Source: Cotesia glomerata
Taxonomy: Eukaryota > Arthropoda > Insecta > Hymenoptera > Braconidae
NCBI RefSeq assembly: GCF_020080835.1
Contig: NC_058158.1
Location: 36,288,305 to 36,352,304 of the forward strand
Direction: 5' to 3'
DNA: 64,000 nt
Position 1 is the first letter of the stretch. The number at the start of each line of letters is the position of its first letter. Below are positions 26,501-41,500 of the stretch, in pieces. A program made the position numbers and the translations under genes. Below the pieces are notes generated by a model, which made no database searches, was not told the origin of the DNA, and worked only from the letters and a program-made list of their open reading frames with translations.

Positions 26501-29500
26501 ACCTTTGATTTCTCAATACAAACCAATCGGTTTTAATTACCGCGCGTCTTCGCCCCTAATCATCTACTACCTACCTCATTAATAACTCATTTTTTTCGTA
26601 GCAAATAACTTGTTACCATACATGGAGGAAAAAAATTTCTTTTGAAAATAATAAGCAATATTATAATAAGAAAATTTGTTGAAAGATTTGAATAATTTTA
26701 TTTCTTAGCTGAAGAAATAAAAATTTTTCTTACAGTAACTTTCTTGTTGAAAAAAAAATTTTTAGATTTAAGAAAAAAAAAACAATTTTTGGATAAAATT
26801 TCGTAAGTTGTCTATCTAAAATTGTTTTTTTCAGAATCAAAAAAATTTTTTTTCAGCTTTGGGAAGTAAGGGCGTTGAGTTATTTAGCGAAGTAAACGAA
26901 GATATACAATTATAATTTTTATTTAAATATATTTAATTGCTAATACACGCGTGTACTTAAAACGAGGTGAAGTTAAAATTATGCGATACGAAGCTTAGGG
27001 GTCACTCGGTCGAACTGAAAATTTTCAAGTGTCCATCTCGGCCCCTGACCTCTCAAGGGGCAGGGGGTACTCGATGGAAGTATATAGAAAATATATTAAG
27101 GGTAGGAGTACTTAGTTGTACGTAAGTATGGAAAATTGATATGCGTAGGTACATGTACAGGAAAGATTCTCTAGGTACACATAAATTATAAGATTGATAT
27201 TCACAGATTCGGTAGAATCTGGCGCCAAGTTCCGTTCAAATCCGTTGTAAACGGAGCGCCAGACTACCGACTATGTTTACTGTAAGCAGAACGGTTTTTT
27301 GAGGCTGCGAAATTTTATTTAATTCTACGGTACTTTTTTACCCAATTTGTTTATCATAACAGTAATTCATAATTTATTTCACCGTATTAATTAATTATAT
27401 TCACTTATAACAATTTATTTACTTGAAATTATTAAATTTTATCAGCACATACTATAGCTCGCTCACAAATTTCGATCCTGACTTTTTTTTGATGGAGAAA
27501 GGTCAGCGCCACAGACTAGATAAAATAAAAATGTGTAGTAATCCTCCTATAGATAAGCAACTACAGTTAAAAAAAGTAATTCACAGCTTACATTTACGGC
27601 CGCCAGGGTGCACTGGAATTACATCTACATGAACTGTAGCTTCAAGGGGATAGTTTGCAGTAAAAAATGCAGTCAACACGAGATTTAAGTTGTTATCAAT
27701 TTTAAATTTTCATTATAATTAAAAAAATACTAAAATCCGAACAAAAACAGTTTCACTGTAAAAAAGTCGCGCCAAGTCCACGTTCATAAGACTATTAGGA
27801 AAAAAAATTTTTTTTCTTTACAAAACATACAAAATAAAAATTAAAAATCCAAGTAACCGATATGATTGTTTATGATTTTCGGAAATTAAAAAATTTTATT
27901 GTAAATTTAAAAATAAAAAATTTTAGAACGTACTTGGTGTGCGTCATTATGTATTTCAATTTTTTAAAGTCCTAGTAAATAGATTTTACGAATTTCATTA
28001 AAAGTAAAATATTTTGCAACCACGCACACTAAATACGTTCTAAAATTTTTTTTAATTTTTAAATTTACAATAAAATTTTTTTTAATTTCCGAAAATCATA
28101 AACAATCATATCGGTTACTTGGATTTTTTTATTTTTTTATTTTGTATGTTTTTGTAAAGAAAAAAAAATTTTTTTTTTCCTAATAGTCTTATGAACGTGG
28201 ACTTGGCGCGACTTTTTTACAGTGAAACTGTTTTTGTTCGGATACGTAGGTACATGTACACACGGTGAGAAATTTCCGTATAAATTTACTATGCATACAT
28301 AATAAGACTGAACCTTAATGACTCAATTCAAAATATTACCATAAAAATTTAAGAATATCATATTGTACCAATCAATATTTACTAGGGACCATAGTAAATT
28401 TGACCATGCAACTGTTACATAAACATATATAAAAAATTTTCGTAAACTGACAGAACAAAAACTGTTAGTGTGCTTAAAACTTTTCATTATAGTTCCATAG
28501 TAAAATTTCTGTTGCTCAGTCGACAATAAAAATTTATAAAAGAGTTTCACATTTAGTCACGTGTACTCGGTTCAAATTTAAAATTGTGACTATGAAATTT
28601 TCAAATGTTCCATAGTAAACGTATGCGCGTCAGTCGCGACGCGCGCTCTTTCATTTTTTCGTGCTGCTTTGTTTTGTCAACATAAGTCTACAGACGCTAT
28701 CAGTAGTGGTTAACGGTGTTATGAAAATTGCAATAAACATTAAGTTTTAAATAAATATTAGTTTATAAATCCATCAACGCATGAATAGTTAATGAAAATT
28801 TGTAAGATTCATAAATAATAAAATATTTAATAATTTACCGTGAAAAATTAAAATGAAAACAAACATTTGATGATTAACCTGCAACCGACACTTCTAATAA
28901 TAATAAAAAATAATTTAAAAGTTATATATTGTGTTTATAATTATTCATAATAAAATTAACTGCCAAAATAAATCCTACGTTGATTGTTAAAAATGAAAAA
29001 AAATAAAAACTATATTTTAAAAAATATTTTTACAAATTATTGCAAACAAAAAAAATCTTGTTTGGTTTGATATTTTTTTTTATTGCTAAAAATATTTTTT
29101 ACTCTAAAATTTTTTATTTTTTACAAACGTTTTCTTATTTTTTTTGCTATAGTACATTCAGAAATTTAAATTATTGCATATTTCATTTTACTATGGTACA
29201 TTTCAATTTCTACCATTTACTATGTGTGATTTCATTTGTTTCGGAAATTACTATGGGCCATTGTAAAATTTTATTCTGAGTCAATAAGGTTCACTAGTAA
29301 TATGCACCATTGTAATATCTAAAATCCATGCACTGATAAAAATTGACTTGACTTAAGAGCCAAACTCTTGAACCAAGAATTCCATTTTGAAGAAAATGAT
29401 TTTCTTGAATCAAGAGAATAAATTCTTGACTCAAGAAAATTTTTCTTGAATAGAATAATTTCTTAGCTCAGAATTTATTCTCTTGACTCAAGAAAATCAT

Positions 29501-32500
29501 TTTCTTCAAAATGAGTATTCTTGGTTCAAGAGTTTGGCTCGAGTCATAATTTTTATCAGTGTGCAGAATAAAAAATAATGGAAATTTCTCACCGTGCAGG
29601 ATAGATTCTCAAATTATAGAAAAGTAGAAACATTTTAGTTAAAAGATTGATTGATTGATTGATAATTTATTAATGCCAAGGCACAAGCCAAATGGCAATT
29701 TTAAATACAATATGATTTACAAATACAGTAATAATAGCAAAATTACATAAGTACATAAACTAGAATATAAATCTAATATATAAATTTATATTTATTTTTA
29801 TCTGATTCAACTAACGAACTCAATAAATTATTTAATTAAAAACAGCTGATAAAAGAACAAAGTTGGAGAATTGAACACTTCGAATCTAACAGTAATTTTC
29901 AGAGAATTTGTCACTTTAAAATAACATAATTAATAACCCAAATTCAACAGATGGTCAAACATTTTATTTTTGGACACTTCAAGACTAGATGAGTTGACAA
30001 TCTCTTCAGGTAGTTCTTCCCACAATCGTATTACACTTAATACATTACACTCAAAGAGATAGATAGAGAGAGAGAGAGAAATAGATATATAGGTATAGGT
30101 AGAGAGAGCAATTAGTGAGGTCTTGGGTCTGGTCACTGGCCAGGCGACAATAGTTTTTAATCCCTTAATTGCTCTTTAGAAAAAGGTATTTTATTGAGAA
30201 TATTTTGTGGAAATATTTGGGAAAAACCCTTACTAAGCTTAAGCTTCTTATCGACTAATTTGACATATTTTTGATCCTATTAGAATAAATTTTATTAGGG
30301 TCTCGTCAGCTGCTAATGTGAATTTTATTACTTGAAATACAATTACAATAAAATAAAATTTCCCAAAAATGCTCTTGCAGCAGACGAGACTTTATCAATT
30401 GTTTGGCATCACCAAGTAAATTATAATCTGGTATAATTTATGGTGATGCGACACAACTAAAACTTTTCTAACAAAATACTTAATATCTTTGTAGAAAAAC
30501 TTCAACTTAAATAATAACTATATTAATTAACTATTATTAATAAATAATAATAATAAAAATTAAATAGTGTTAATAAACATAAATGATAATAATAATAATT
30601 AAATAATATCAGTAATTATAAATAATGATAATTAAATAATTATATATTATTTAATAATAATAATTATAAATAATTAAAAATAATAATAATTAAACTACCC
30701 GGGAGTGGGTGGAAGATATGACCCCCACACAGCAATAAAGTTATACTGTGAGAAAAATTTTTCATTTCTTCAGCTAAGAAATTAAATTGTTTAAAATTTT
30801 AAACAAATTAATTTTTTTTTTTTTTATTTTTTTCTCTCAGAGTGTATAACATCATAACACCGAAGCCCACACAACTCGATGTCTTATATATCGATGAACA
30901 CACGTAAACAACACTTAAAGCGATTACAAAATATATTACGAGTCTTTAATACAGATTGACATTAGAAATTATTTTAGAAAGCTCATCTTCAAACTTTTGC
31001 TTTATATTTATATTTATGCTTGTATACTTGTATTTTTTTATTTTTGTTGTATGCAATGTATATTTAAATAATATCATTTGTTGAATTGCGTTGTGCTGTA
31101 ATTTGCATGACAAAGATGAAGATGCTAAAAAAAAGTAATCGTTGTGAATATGAAGGTAAAGAAATAAAACTGGTGACACAGTTACTGGAAATTTTAATTC
31201 TTTAAGCAAAAAGAGAGAAACAATAAAAGTTTAAATATATATATAAGGTCACGTCCAAGTCGAGATTTTTTAGAGCGTCATTTAATTTATTTTATATTTC
31301 TCCGAATGGTTTAATTCACGGATTTTTAAATAATTATGAAATTTTTTAATTCTGTTAAACTCTCAGCGGGAAAGTTTTTTTCTAAAATTTATTGATATTA
31401 AGAGTTTCATTTTTTATTATTACATTTATCAGAATTTTTATATAAAACTTTAAAATTATTTTTTTACTTTTAAACTTCTAAATTTTTCTTAAATTGACTT
31501 TTTTTATGAAATTTTTTACAAAAAACTCAATTTCTAATTAAATTCAATATTCCAAAAATTATGCACCAAACGTTACAAAATTTTTCCAGCAATCCAGTAA
31601 ATGTTTATTAACAAAAAAAATAATAACAGGAATAAGTGAAAACATGACTAAGTACTGAAAATAATAAAAAGCGATGACTGCACACGGAAAAAAATAAATA
31701 GTAAATGCAACATGATGCAGTTTTGGTAAATAAACATGATGAAATCATGTTGCATCCATATTATTTGTCATGTTTCGGCCACATGACAATCATGTTGCGG
31801 TAGCATGAGAAAATCATGTAGCAGCAACATGATTTTCATGTAGCCTTAATAGCATAAAATTAAGCTGCAACAACTAAATATTTATGCTTCAAAAACATTA
31901 TTTATTATAAAGTAACTAGGTTTTTTAGGATTTATAATATTGCAGATGAAAATAAGAGTAAATTATTGAATTATACAATTTATGAACGATATCTTTGTTT
32001 ATTCAAATTATATACAATTCTTATCGCCAATAGCTTTGGTTTGTGATAAAAGTAATTAAATTATTATTATTTTCGTATATCAAATGCAGTTTGACTTCGC
32101 AAAGTTACAGTAGATCGCTGTCTTCTTGCGTATGCGCAGTTGAAATGCTGAGTGATTGGTTCTCATTTGAATAAATTTTTTATTAAAAAAATTTTTTACT
32201 ACGTACTAATGTTTTTGACTAAAAAAAAATTGTCAAAAAAATAACATAATTTATTTAAGGGGTTAGGGGTAGTCAGACATGAAAAAAATGACAATTTTTA
32301 ATAATTTTTTTTGCTAGCAAATCATTTTATTTTTTCAAAAAGTAATAGTATGGCATCATTACTCAATGTTTTGACTTGAGTTCACGAAAATTTAAAAAAA
32401 AAAAAAAATTAATTATTTCAAAAGTTATGACTGTTTGTGTTGACCCAATTCAAAAAAAGGTCCTTACGGTGACCATCATAAATCTTTAAAGATTCATATA

Positions 32501-35500
32501 AAATCAATCGGACAAGAAAAAATAGTTTCATTAATAGATAATTTAGTGCCTGATCGATGCTTTTTTGTTTAACATTAACAAAATGGCGGCCTCAAGAAAT
32601 TTTTCTCTAGATTTTAAGAAAAACCAACAGTTAATTGTTTATAAAAAATCAAAATTTTCGAAGAAAAAAAAAGTTTGGAAAATTCCAAAGTGCACGCCTC
32701 ATAACGCTCATTCATTTTTTAAGAAAAAATAAATTGTGTAACTGATAAAAAAAAGAAAATTATAATTAAGTAATTTCTTACAGAGTATTTTTTTTTTTTT
32801 TTTTAATATCAGCGCCCTTTTTTCTTGTTATATGCGCACGCAGTCTAAAAAAATCTAGCTTTATCAAGTGGCGCCATAGTTTTCACGTGACAAATAAGAA
32901 AAATTCGTTTGTCTTTGTACGGTTATATCGTGATAAATTTTAATAAAAATTCAATTAAAAAAAAAAAAATACGTAAACTAGGCTACTGATATGAAATACG
33001 GACCCAGTTCATCGCATTCGTAAACTAATAAAAAAGGTCCGGTCTTGAAATATCAATTTGTTCGGGAGTAATCATTGGTACATCCAAAATGGGGTGACAT
33101 CCGGACGTCCACGTAAAATTTTTTTCAAAATAGCAACATGAAATGATTTTAGAAAGTAAAAGATGGTTTTATTTAAGTGTTTTCTCCGTGTACATCTACT
33201 TATATTATTGTATAAGTGTAATATGGTTGTGATAGAGACATTTAAAGATTACAAAATTGCTTGACCTTGACGAGTCGAGTATAAAGCACAACCTCACGCG
33301 CTTCGCGCTATGAGGCGTGCAAAAATCCTTTGATCAGACACAAGATTTTTATGTTTTCCAAAAACTGTATGAGTTTCATTGAAATCTACTGAGCGGTTTT
33401 TGAGTTACAGTGAATTACAAATGATTTAATTTAATAATTTACTCTAATTTTCATCCACAATATTATAAATCCGAAAAAATCTATTTGCTTGATAATAAAT
33501 AATTTTTCTGAATCATAAATATTTAGTTTTTGAAGCTTAATTTTATGCTATTAAGGCTACATGAAAATCATGTTGCTGTCACATGATTTTTCTCATGCTA
33601 CCGCAACATGATTGCCGTGTAGCCGGAACATGATAAATCACGTGGATGCAACATGATTTTCTTATTTTACTTCAACATGATTGTCATGTAGCCGAAACAT
33701 GACAAATCATGTGGATGCAACATGATTTAATCATGTTTATTTACCAAGACTGCATCATGTTGCATTCACTATTTATTTTTTTCCGTGCAACAGAGATTGT
33801 CCAACAGAGTGACTCATTAAAGTGATCGAAGCGTTTGCGATTCTGCTTTCTCTCGAAATAAGTCACTTCATCTTAATCTTCTTCAAGCAAGTAAATAAAT
33901 AAATAAACAAATAAATAAATAAATAAATAAAGTAATGGACTAGGTAAACCCCATACTGAGCAATTTTCTTCATATTCTATTATATCTACTATATATAATA
34001 TTATACACTGACGCACAACAAATAATAAATAACATATTATATATATAATAAATTCGGTGAGAGCAAAACAAAGTAACCAATAACGATAAATGAAAAATAA
34101 TAAGTACTCAAGTACCTGTGTTATTTATTAACTCTTATTTAGTAGTCTCACATCTACAATACATACCCACGGGGGGGGCTGTACTCGTTTACTCTCTTTA
34201 CACGTGTACACCAAGGCCGTCTATATTAAAACTGGGAGCACCCATCCGGTAATATAAAGCTTCTGCCTTAATAAAATTAATAATCAAATAAACCTGAACT
34301 TACAATACTGAATGCTATGAAATGATATGGACAGTACACTAGTAAAAAAATTCCTTTGATTCAAAATAAAAATTATTGAGCCTAGAAAATCATTTTGAAG
34401 AGTTTATTGTTTGAATCAATAAAAAAAATATTTACTTAAAACAAGGATAAGTTCTTAGTTTAAGAATTTTTTTTGGAAAGACATCTGTTAATTTGTAGAA
34501 TTTTTTTAATAAATAAATTTTTGCAAGATAAATTTATTCAAAAAATTTTATCTTTAGAAGCTCTAGAAAATTTTAAATAAAATTTTTTTTAAATAATTTT
34601 TTATACCTAGTTTATTTTTCAAGAAAAATAAAAAAATTTTCAAGTGTCTGCTAACTACAGTGTCATATTTATGTTCTTGTTTCAAGAATTTTTTTCTAGT
34701 TTTAATCATTTTTTTTTCAATGTTTAAAAAACAATATTTCAACATTTTATTGTCTTGAATCAAGATGAAAAATTCATGAACTAAAAAATTTTTCTCGACT
34801 TAAATAAATTTTACTTCAATCAATAATTTTTTTTTCTTAATTCAAAACAATCAAACGCTTCCAAAGAATAGTTTAGCTTCAAAAATTTGTATCTTAAATT
34901 AAGAGAATTTTTTTTAGAGTGTATACAGACTTTTTCGAAATTTTATTCTGTACTGCTCTGATTATGGATTTATACGATGAAATAGTCTATCTGCATTGAT
35001 CTCATAATCAGATAACTTAGATTGTCCAGAAGCACGGCAATGCCCGCGTCACGGATAGTACGCTATCATTAAATTCCGTAGTAGTGAGTTCTATTTTCGC
35101 GGAGTGAACAATCGATTATGTAGACTTAGTGGCTCGGTTACTTATGTACATCTACGTAACAACTAATAACATTACTGGCCTTGACTATCCTTAATCTTGA
35201 ATAAAGTAAGATTCTATTATATCCAATTTGCACGATTTAAAACAAAGAATCCGGTGTTTCTTTTTTTTTCACAGCGGCTATTATTCAATTAGCCGCTCGA
35301 CGCTTTGTTCAATGGAATTGACAATTTTAGTATAGTCAATTGTCATATTTTTAAATCACGATTACCTTTCGCGAGGATAAACCAATATACACGTATTTAT
35401 GCTACAGACGACTTTTTCAAGGCTGTCATTTGTCAAACGAGAGGTAATTGACCGAGGTTCAATGCTTGCTCATCTTTTAATTTTTAATTTATGTTGTTTA

Positions 35501-38500
35501 TTTTTTTTTTTACTTTTCTTAATGCGCTTTAATACCTTAATTACGCTTAATTATATAAATATTTAGATGGCTTATGATAAAATACTTTTCGATAATTAAG
35601 CTTAGCTCGAAATACAGTAAAAAATTTTTCGTCAATGTAAAAATGTAAGAATTTTAGTTTTGATTTAATTAAAATTTTTTTAACTTTTTAAATTTAATTA
35701 AAATTTTTTTGACAAATTGGATTTGACGAGAAATTTTTTTCTCTATTCAAAAAATAATCTTATCAGCTTGTAATTAATCGATATTGGAGTAAATTTGCTG
35801 GAAACCCTAAAACTATCAGTATCGCCGGTAAATTTGATGCAAATGAGATTATTGGGAAGTTCCCAAAGCTAGTTAATTAGGAAATTTTAATTACTATTAA
35901 CATTAACGTTAGCTCAGATGTATAAATATTTACGTAATATTCTTGCTTTAGTTAATCGATAAAATTTCAATAAAAAATAAAAATTACAATTCAATTGTGG
36001 AATATAATTCAAGCGCTCTTCTAGTAGAATTTCGCGGAATCAAATATTAGTTATCAACAAAAATTACTTTCAATTAGCTATCATCACCTTGTAAATCATA
36101 ATATTCTAAGTCAATATTAATTTTGGCAACCAAATACTTACTTAAGTATTTCTGTACTAAAATAAATTAAAATATGGAAGTAGTTATGTTATTTTTTTTT
36201 TTGAATAAATAATATGTAATTTCTATGTTATCAAATGATAAATTTAATTGCTTGTAAGAGATAATGATTTTAATCATGCTAGATAAAATTTACATTACGA
36301 ATTAAAATAACAATGGGCTTTAAAATAATTAATGTAAAAAATAAGATTATATTTTTATCGGCTATATCTACCTAAATTAAGATGTTAGTGATATAATTAT
36401 CAGTTTTTTCATTTTTCTTTCAGTTAATTTTATTTAATTCTCATTAGAATTTTATAGACATGTTTAAAATGTATAAAAAATTTTGTAAAAGTCATTAAAA
36501 TTAATTTATTTCTTATATTTATACATATACTACACATTTAGAAGACGAAATTTGTAAAATTCTTACACACGAGACTCGGGTTCGATTCCCAGCGCCGTTA
36601 AAAAAAATTTTAAGTTTTATTTGAATCAAATAATTTGTACTGATGAGTAATAACCATAAAGGATTTTAAAAATAATTTTTTAACGAAGATTAATATACTT
36701 TTATTAACATGATTAATAAATTAATATTTAAATTAACTACAGATACTTGAAAGTAATATCTTGAATATTTGATGACACGATTGAGAAATACAATTATTAC
36801 TATTTACATACTACTTTATCTTGATAAAAAAAATCCCATACTGTCGTTTATCTAACGAGTTAGTTATATGCTGGTGTCATTGTGGATAATATAAATTTTA
36901 TCAAATTCAACTCAAGGACAACAATCATTAACGGAATGGAGTCTACCGTGCAATGTGCTCACAGCAACTTATTATCGTTTTCATCCCGTATATTTATTAA
37001 TAATTATAAACCCGATAGATTTTATTAATAATAAAATCTTATTAAAAATTTTTTATCGCATTCAATGAAAGTTGATGACGCTAATTACGAAACTGACAAC
37101 ACATTTATTGGCGATTGCATTTATAATTTATTTATGAATGACTATATAAATATATTTATAATTTTCTTACGTTTGATGATTATTTATTGACTAAAAAAAT
37201 TAAATTTCTAGTAATTCAATGGATTGGTCAGCGTAAGCTTAAATTATTATTTATATGCTAAAGCTATTTTTCTACTTTAGTGTGAAGATTATATAAAGTG
37301 GGTTATTCAAGCATTATTATATAATCATCCTAATAATTTATCTTACAATGTATCAAGTGCAAAATGTACATATATGTATAGATCAAGATATATATTTTTA
37401 TTTTTATATTTTATCACGCTTATAAATCATATCAAGGTAATATGCTATTAAGGAACATTTATATTCATAATTTTTAACTAGTATTTTTTTTTTATTTTAT
37501 TCCATTTATTTATTTCTTCAATTTAATTAGTTTCATTAATCATTGTTTATGAAATATTTCTAATAAAAGATATTTTTTAAACAACATTAATTTTTTTCTA
37601 TTTTTTCAACATACAAAATTAAAAAATTGTTTTTATTGATGCAAAAATTAAAATTTTTTAATGAAAACTTTTCAAGTGTTAAGAAAATGTAAAATTATAA
37701 CCAAAATTTAAAATGATAAAATTTTAATAAAAAAAAGTGAAATTTTTAATTTTTAAATTTAACATAAAATTGCAATAGAAAAAAATTTAAAAGTTAATTT
37801 TTTTAAATAATTTTATTTATTAAAAAAAATATTTAAAAAAAATTTAAAGCTTTCAGAAATTTTCCTTTCAAAAAATAAAAATTTTCATTGGAGCGAAATT
37901 ATTTTATAAAAATTATTTATTATAAAAAATAGTAAATCATTAATTTGTTTAATGGTTAAAAAAAGATCTTCAGCATTACATATAAAAATATTAAAAACTT
38001 TTTTAAAAATTAAAAAAAAAAAAAATTTTTTACCACTGCAACTTGCAAAAAATTTCGCAATATAAAAATTTAAATTTGAAAAAAAAAGTGCGGGAAAAGT
38101 TAATTCAGGCGCTTGCGTGCGCGACGGCTGACCATGGAACTACAACTAAAAGGTTGGAATTAAAACACTGATCGCAATTGATCGTAACAGAAAAAGGTAA
38201 AAAAAAGCGTATCTGATATACAGTATAGTCAAACCGTCAAACTTTCAGTAGTAACGACACATCACATAACTGTTTTTAAATTCCTACTAGATAATTAAAG
38301 AAGATCAATGATCTTTTTACAGTGATAAAAAAAAGACTTATTGAAATAAATACTCTACTAAATCCCAACCTACCACTAACAGTAGCAAAGTGTAAAATAA
38401 GTTATAAAAATAAATATGTCAAGTGTTAACGGTGAAAGTAGCAAAGGACCAATACCACCCAGGTGGCTTCACTGCCCCCGAAAGTCAGTAAAATTAATCC

Positions 38501-41500
38501 ACAATAAATTTCTAGCTTTCAAAACACCTCTATCCACTCACTTCGACGACCAGGTGTCAGAAGACTGCCGCTTTAACGTTGGCATGCTGTTCGCCTCGCT
38601 GAAGAGCGAGCGCCTGAAAATAGGGTTATGGATTGACCTCACAAACACGAACCGCTTCTACGAAAAAGATGACGTCGAGGCTTACGGGTGCAAATATTTC
38701 AAATTACAATGTCGCGGACACGGCGAGACTCCGTCTCGAGATCAGTCGAAGACTTTTGTAGAAATCTGCAAAAACTTTATCGCCAAACACCCGCTGGAAA
38801 TAATCGGAGTACACTGCACCCACGGGTTCAACCGCACGGGTTTCTTGATAATCAGCTACCTGGTGGAGACCGACCAGTACAACATCGACGCGGCGTTGAA
38901 TATTTTCTCAGCAGTAAGACCACCAGGTATTTACAAAGACGACTACATAAAAGAACTCTTCCGTAGGTACGACGACGTGGATGACGCTCCAGCAGCCCCA
39001 CCGAGACCCGCCTGGTGCCTCGAGTATGACGACGACGACGACGTAGATGACGACGTCTACCAGCAGTCCGCCAGTGGGAACCAGTCTCAAGGAAGACGGA
39101 AGCGAGAGTACGTCAACAAAAATCCAGTCTTCATGGCCGGGGTTCCTGGCGTGGTGGTAGTAAACGACCACGTAAAGTCTTCCGGGATTCAACGGCGAGT
39201 GCAAGAAATCTGCGGGTGGAATTCCAGTGGGTTCCCGGGCTCACAGCCTGTCTCGATGGACAGAAACAACATAAATAAACTCAGTGAAAAGCCTTACCGC
39301 GTGTCTTGGAAGGCCGACGGCACTCGGTACATGCTGCTTATCCAGGGTGGTAATGAATTATTCTTTATTGACAGAGACAACAGTGTCTTTCAGGTTTCCG
39401 GGCTGGCATTCCCGCATGCTCATGACACGATGAGGAATTTAAAAGACACTCTGCTGGATGGTGAAATGGTGATTGACCGCGCTGACGGAAAAGAGTACCC
39501 TCGGTATTTAGCCTACGATATTATTATGTACGACGGCAAGGACGTCAGCAAGAAACCATTCTTTCCTGACCGATATGCGTTGATTGAAAAAGAAGTTATG
39601 GGTGGAAGGTACCGCGCACTGAGAGAAGGACGTCTTCGGCGAGAACGCGAACCTTTTTCTGTTAGGTTAAAACAGTTTTATGATATCGCGCAAACTGGTA
39701 GTTTGCTCAGTGAAAAATTCGCCAAGCAGCTGGGACACGAGCCCGATGGATTGATATTCCAGCCTGCTAAAGATCCCTACGTTCCGGGAACCTGTGATAG
39801 CGTCCTCAAGTGGAAGCCTCTGAGCTTGAATTCTGTGGACTTCAAGCTCAAGATAGTGACTGATTCGGGGCTAGGAATTCTGCCTACCAAAAAGGGCATG
39901 CTCTTTGTCGGTGGACTCAATGAGCCCTTTGATAAAATTGAAAAGCCGAGTAAAGCGGTAAGAGAGCTTAATAATAAAATAATTGAATGCAAGTGGGAGA
40001 ATAATAAGTGGGTATTCATGCGTGAGAGAACGGACAAGTCCTTCCCGAATTCCTACAAGACTGCGGTGTCTGTTTGTCAAAGTATCAGGGAGCCGGTTAC
40101 TAACAAGTATCTTCTGGACTTTATTGAGCAACACAGATTTCAAGACGACTCGGATTTGATGCCTCCTCCTTCAAAACGCATGAGATGACGAAGTAGTTCT
40201 ATTAATGTTAATGATTAAAAAAAAAATAAGAATTCTCATTGAAATTTAATTTATTTTTTTGGTTAAATTTTGATGAATGTTTTGTAAATATTATGTGTAA
40301 TTAAATTTTTAATTGTCATTTTAATCAACAATGTTTTAATGCGTGAGCTTTGATTTTTTTAGATTAAATCTTTATATCCAACGCATCAATTATTGAAAAT
40401 CAATTATGGAATTAAGTGAATAAAGACTTATATTAATAACATACTTTTTATTTTATTTTATTATTTATGTCCCTTGTTTATATTATTAATTAAGTTAGTA
40501 ATTATAATTTTTAAAGATTAAAATTAACCTGGCAAAAGTAAGTTTGTTAATTGTTTTATAAGTTATTGGTTTGACTGTAAATTAAACAATAAATTTATTT
40601 ATTCCAGATCGAACAGTTCAAATTTGGTGTACCAAGGACCTGGCGTCGAAGGAGCGTAAATCTCTTCGGGTTAATATTGATTATGATTTTGCGACAAATG
40701 TCAGAGTTTCTCCGGATGGCAAGGCGTTTATTATCCACAAATCGTTGAGTAATAATGTCGAGGTCTATGGACTCAGGAAAAAACCCAATGGATTTTTTGC
40801 GTCAGCGACTCTCGTCCTCGAGTTTCCAAAAGTAAGTTTTGACTCATCTCTTGCTATTAAAATTTAAATTATTATCTTCTTTATTATAACAATAATTATT
40901 TATAACTTGTATATTAAAATTATTAAAGCGGCATCAAGAAGACATTGTGGGAATGGAGATCGCCTGCAATGGCCGTTTTATAATGACTTGTGGAAAAACA
41001 AACGACTTAATTATCTGGGACCTCAAGGGAGAAGTTCTTGCTACTGTTGATACATATTTGGGATCAACACATATGGCTAAAATTTCACCTTGTGGGCGTT
41101 TCGTCGCTGCTTCTGGTAATTTTCTCATTTTAATACGCTATAAACAAAACATAACTCGCTTACAATCGAATTAGTATATTGTTAGAAGCTACTTTGTATT
41201 TACTTCTTGTTTTTTTTTTTTATAGGCTTTACACCAGATATCAAAGTTTGGGAAGTTGGATTTACTAAATCAGGAGAATTCAAACAAGTTACCACAGCTT
41301 TTAATCTTGGTGGTCATTCATCAGGGGTTTATGATTTTGATTTTAATGCTGATTCTAGTTTTATGGCTTCTGTTTCTAAAGATGGTACTTACCGTCTTTA
41401 TGACACCAAAGGTACTTAAAATATTAATTTAATTCCTTGTTTAAAATTTTATTTTTAGCATTAATTATTTTCGTAGAAAAATTTTATGAGTCACAAATAA

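Noticed and set aside
32100..32135. NRF1-like TGCGTATGCGCA as a promoter element
   Set aside because: It is imperfect and lies within a foldback transposon with no gene start nearby.
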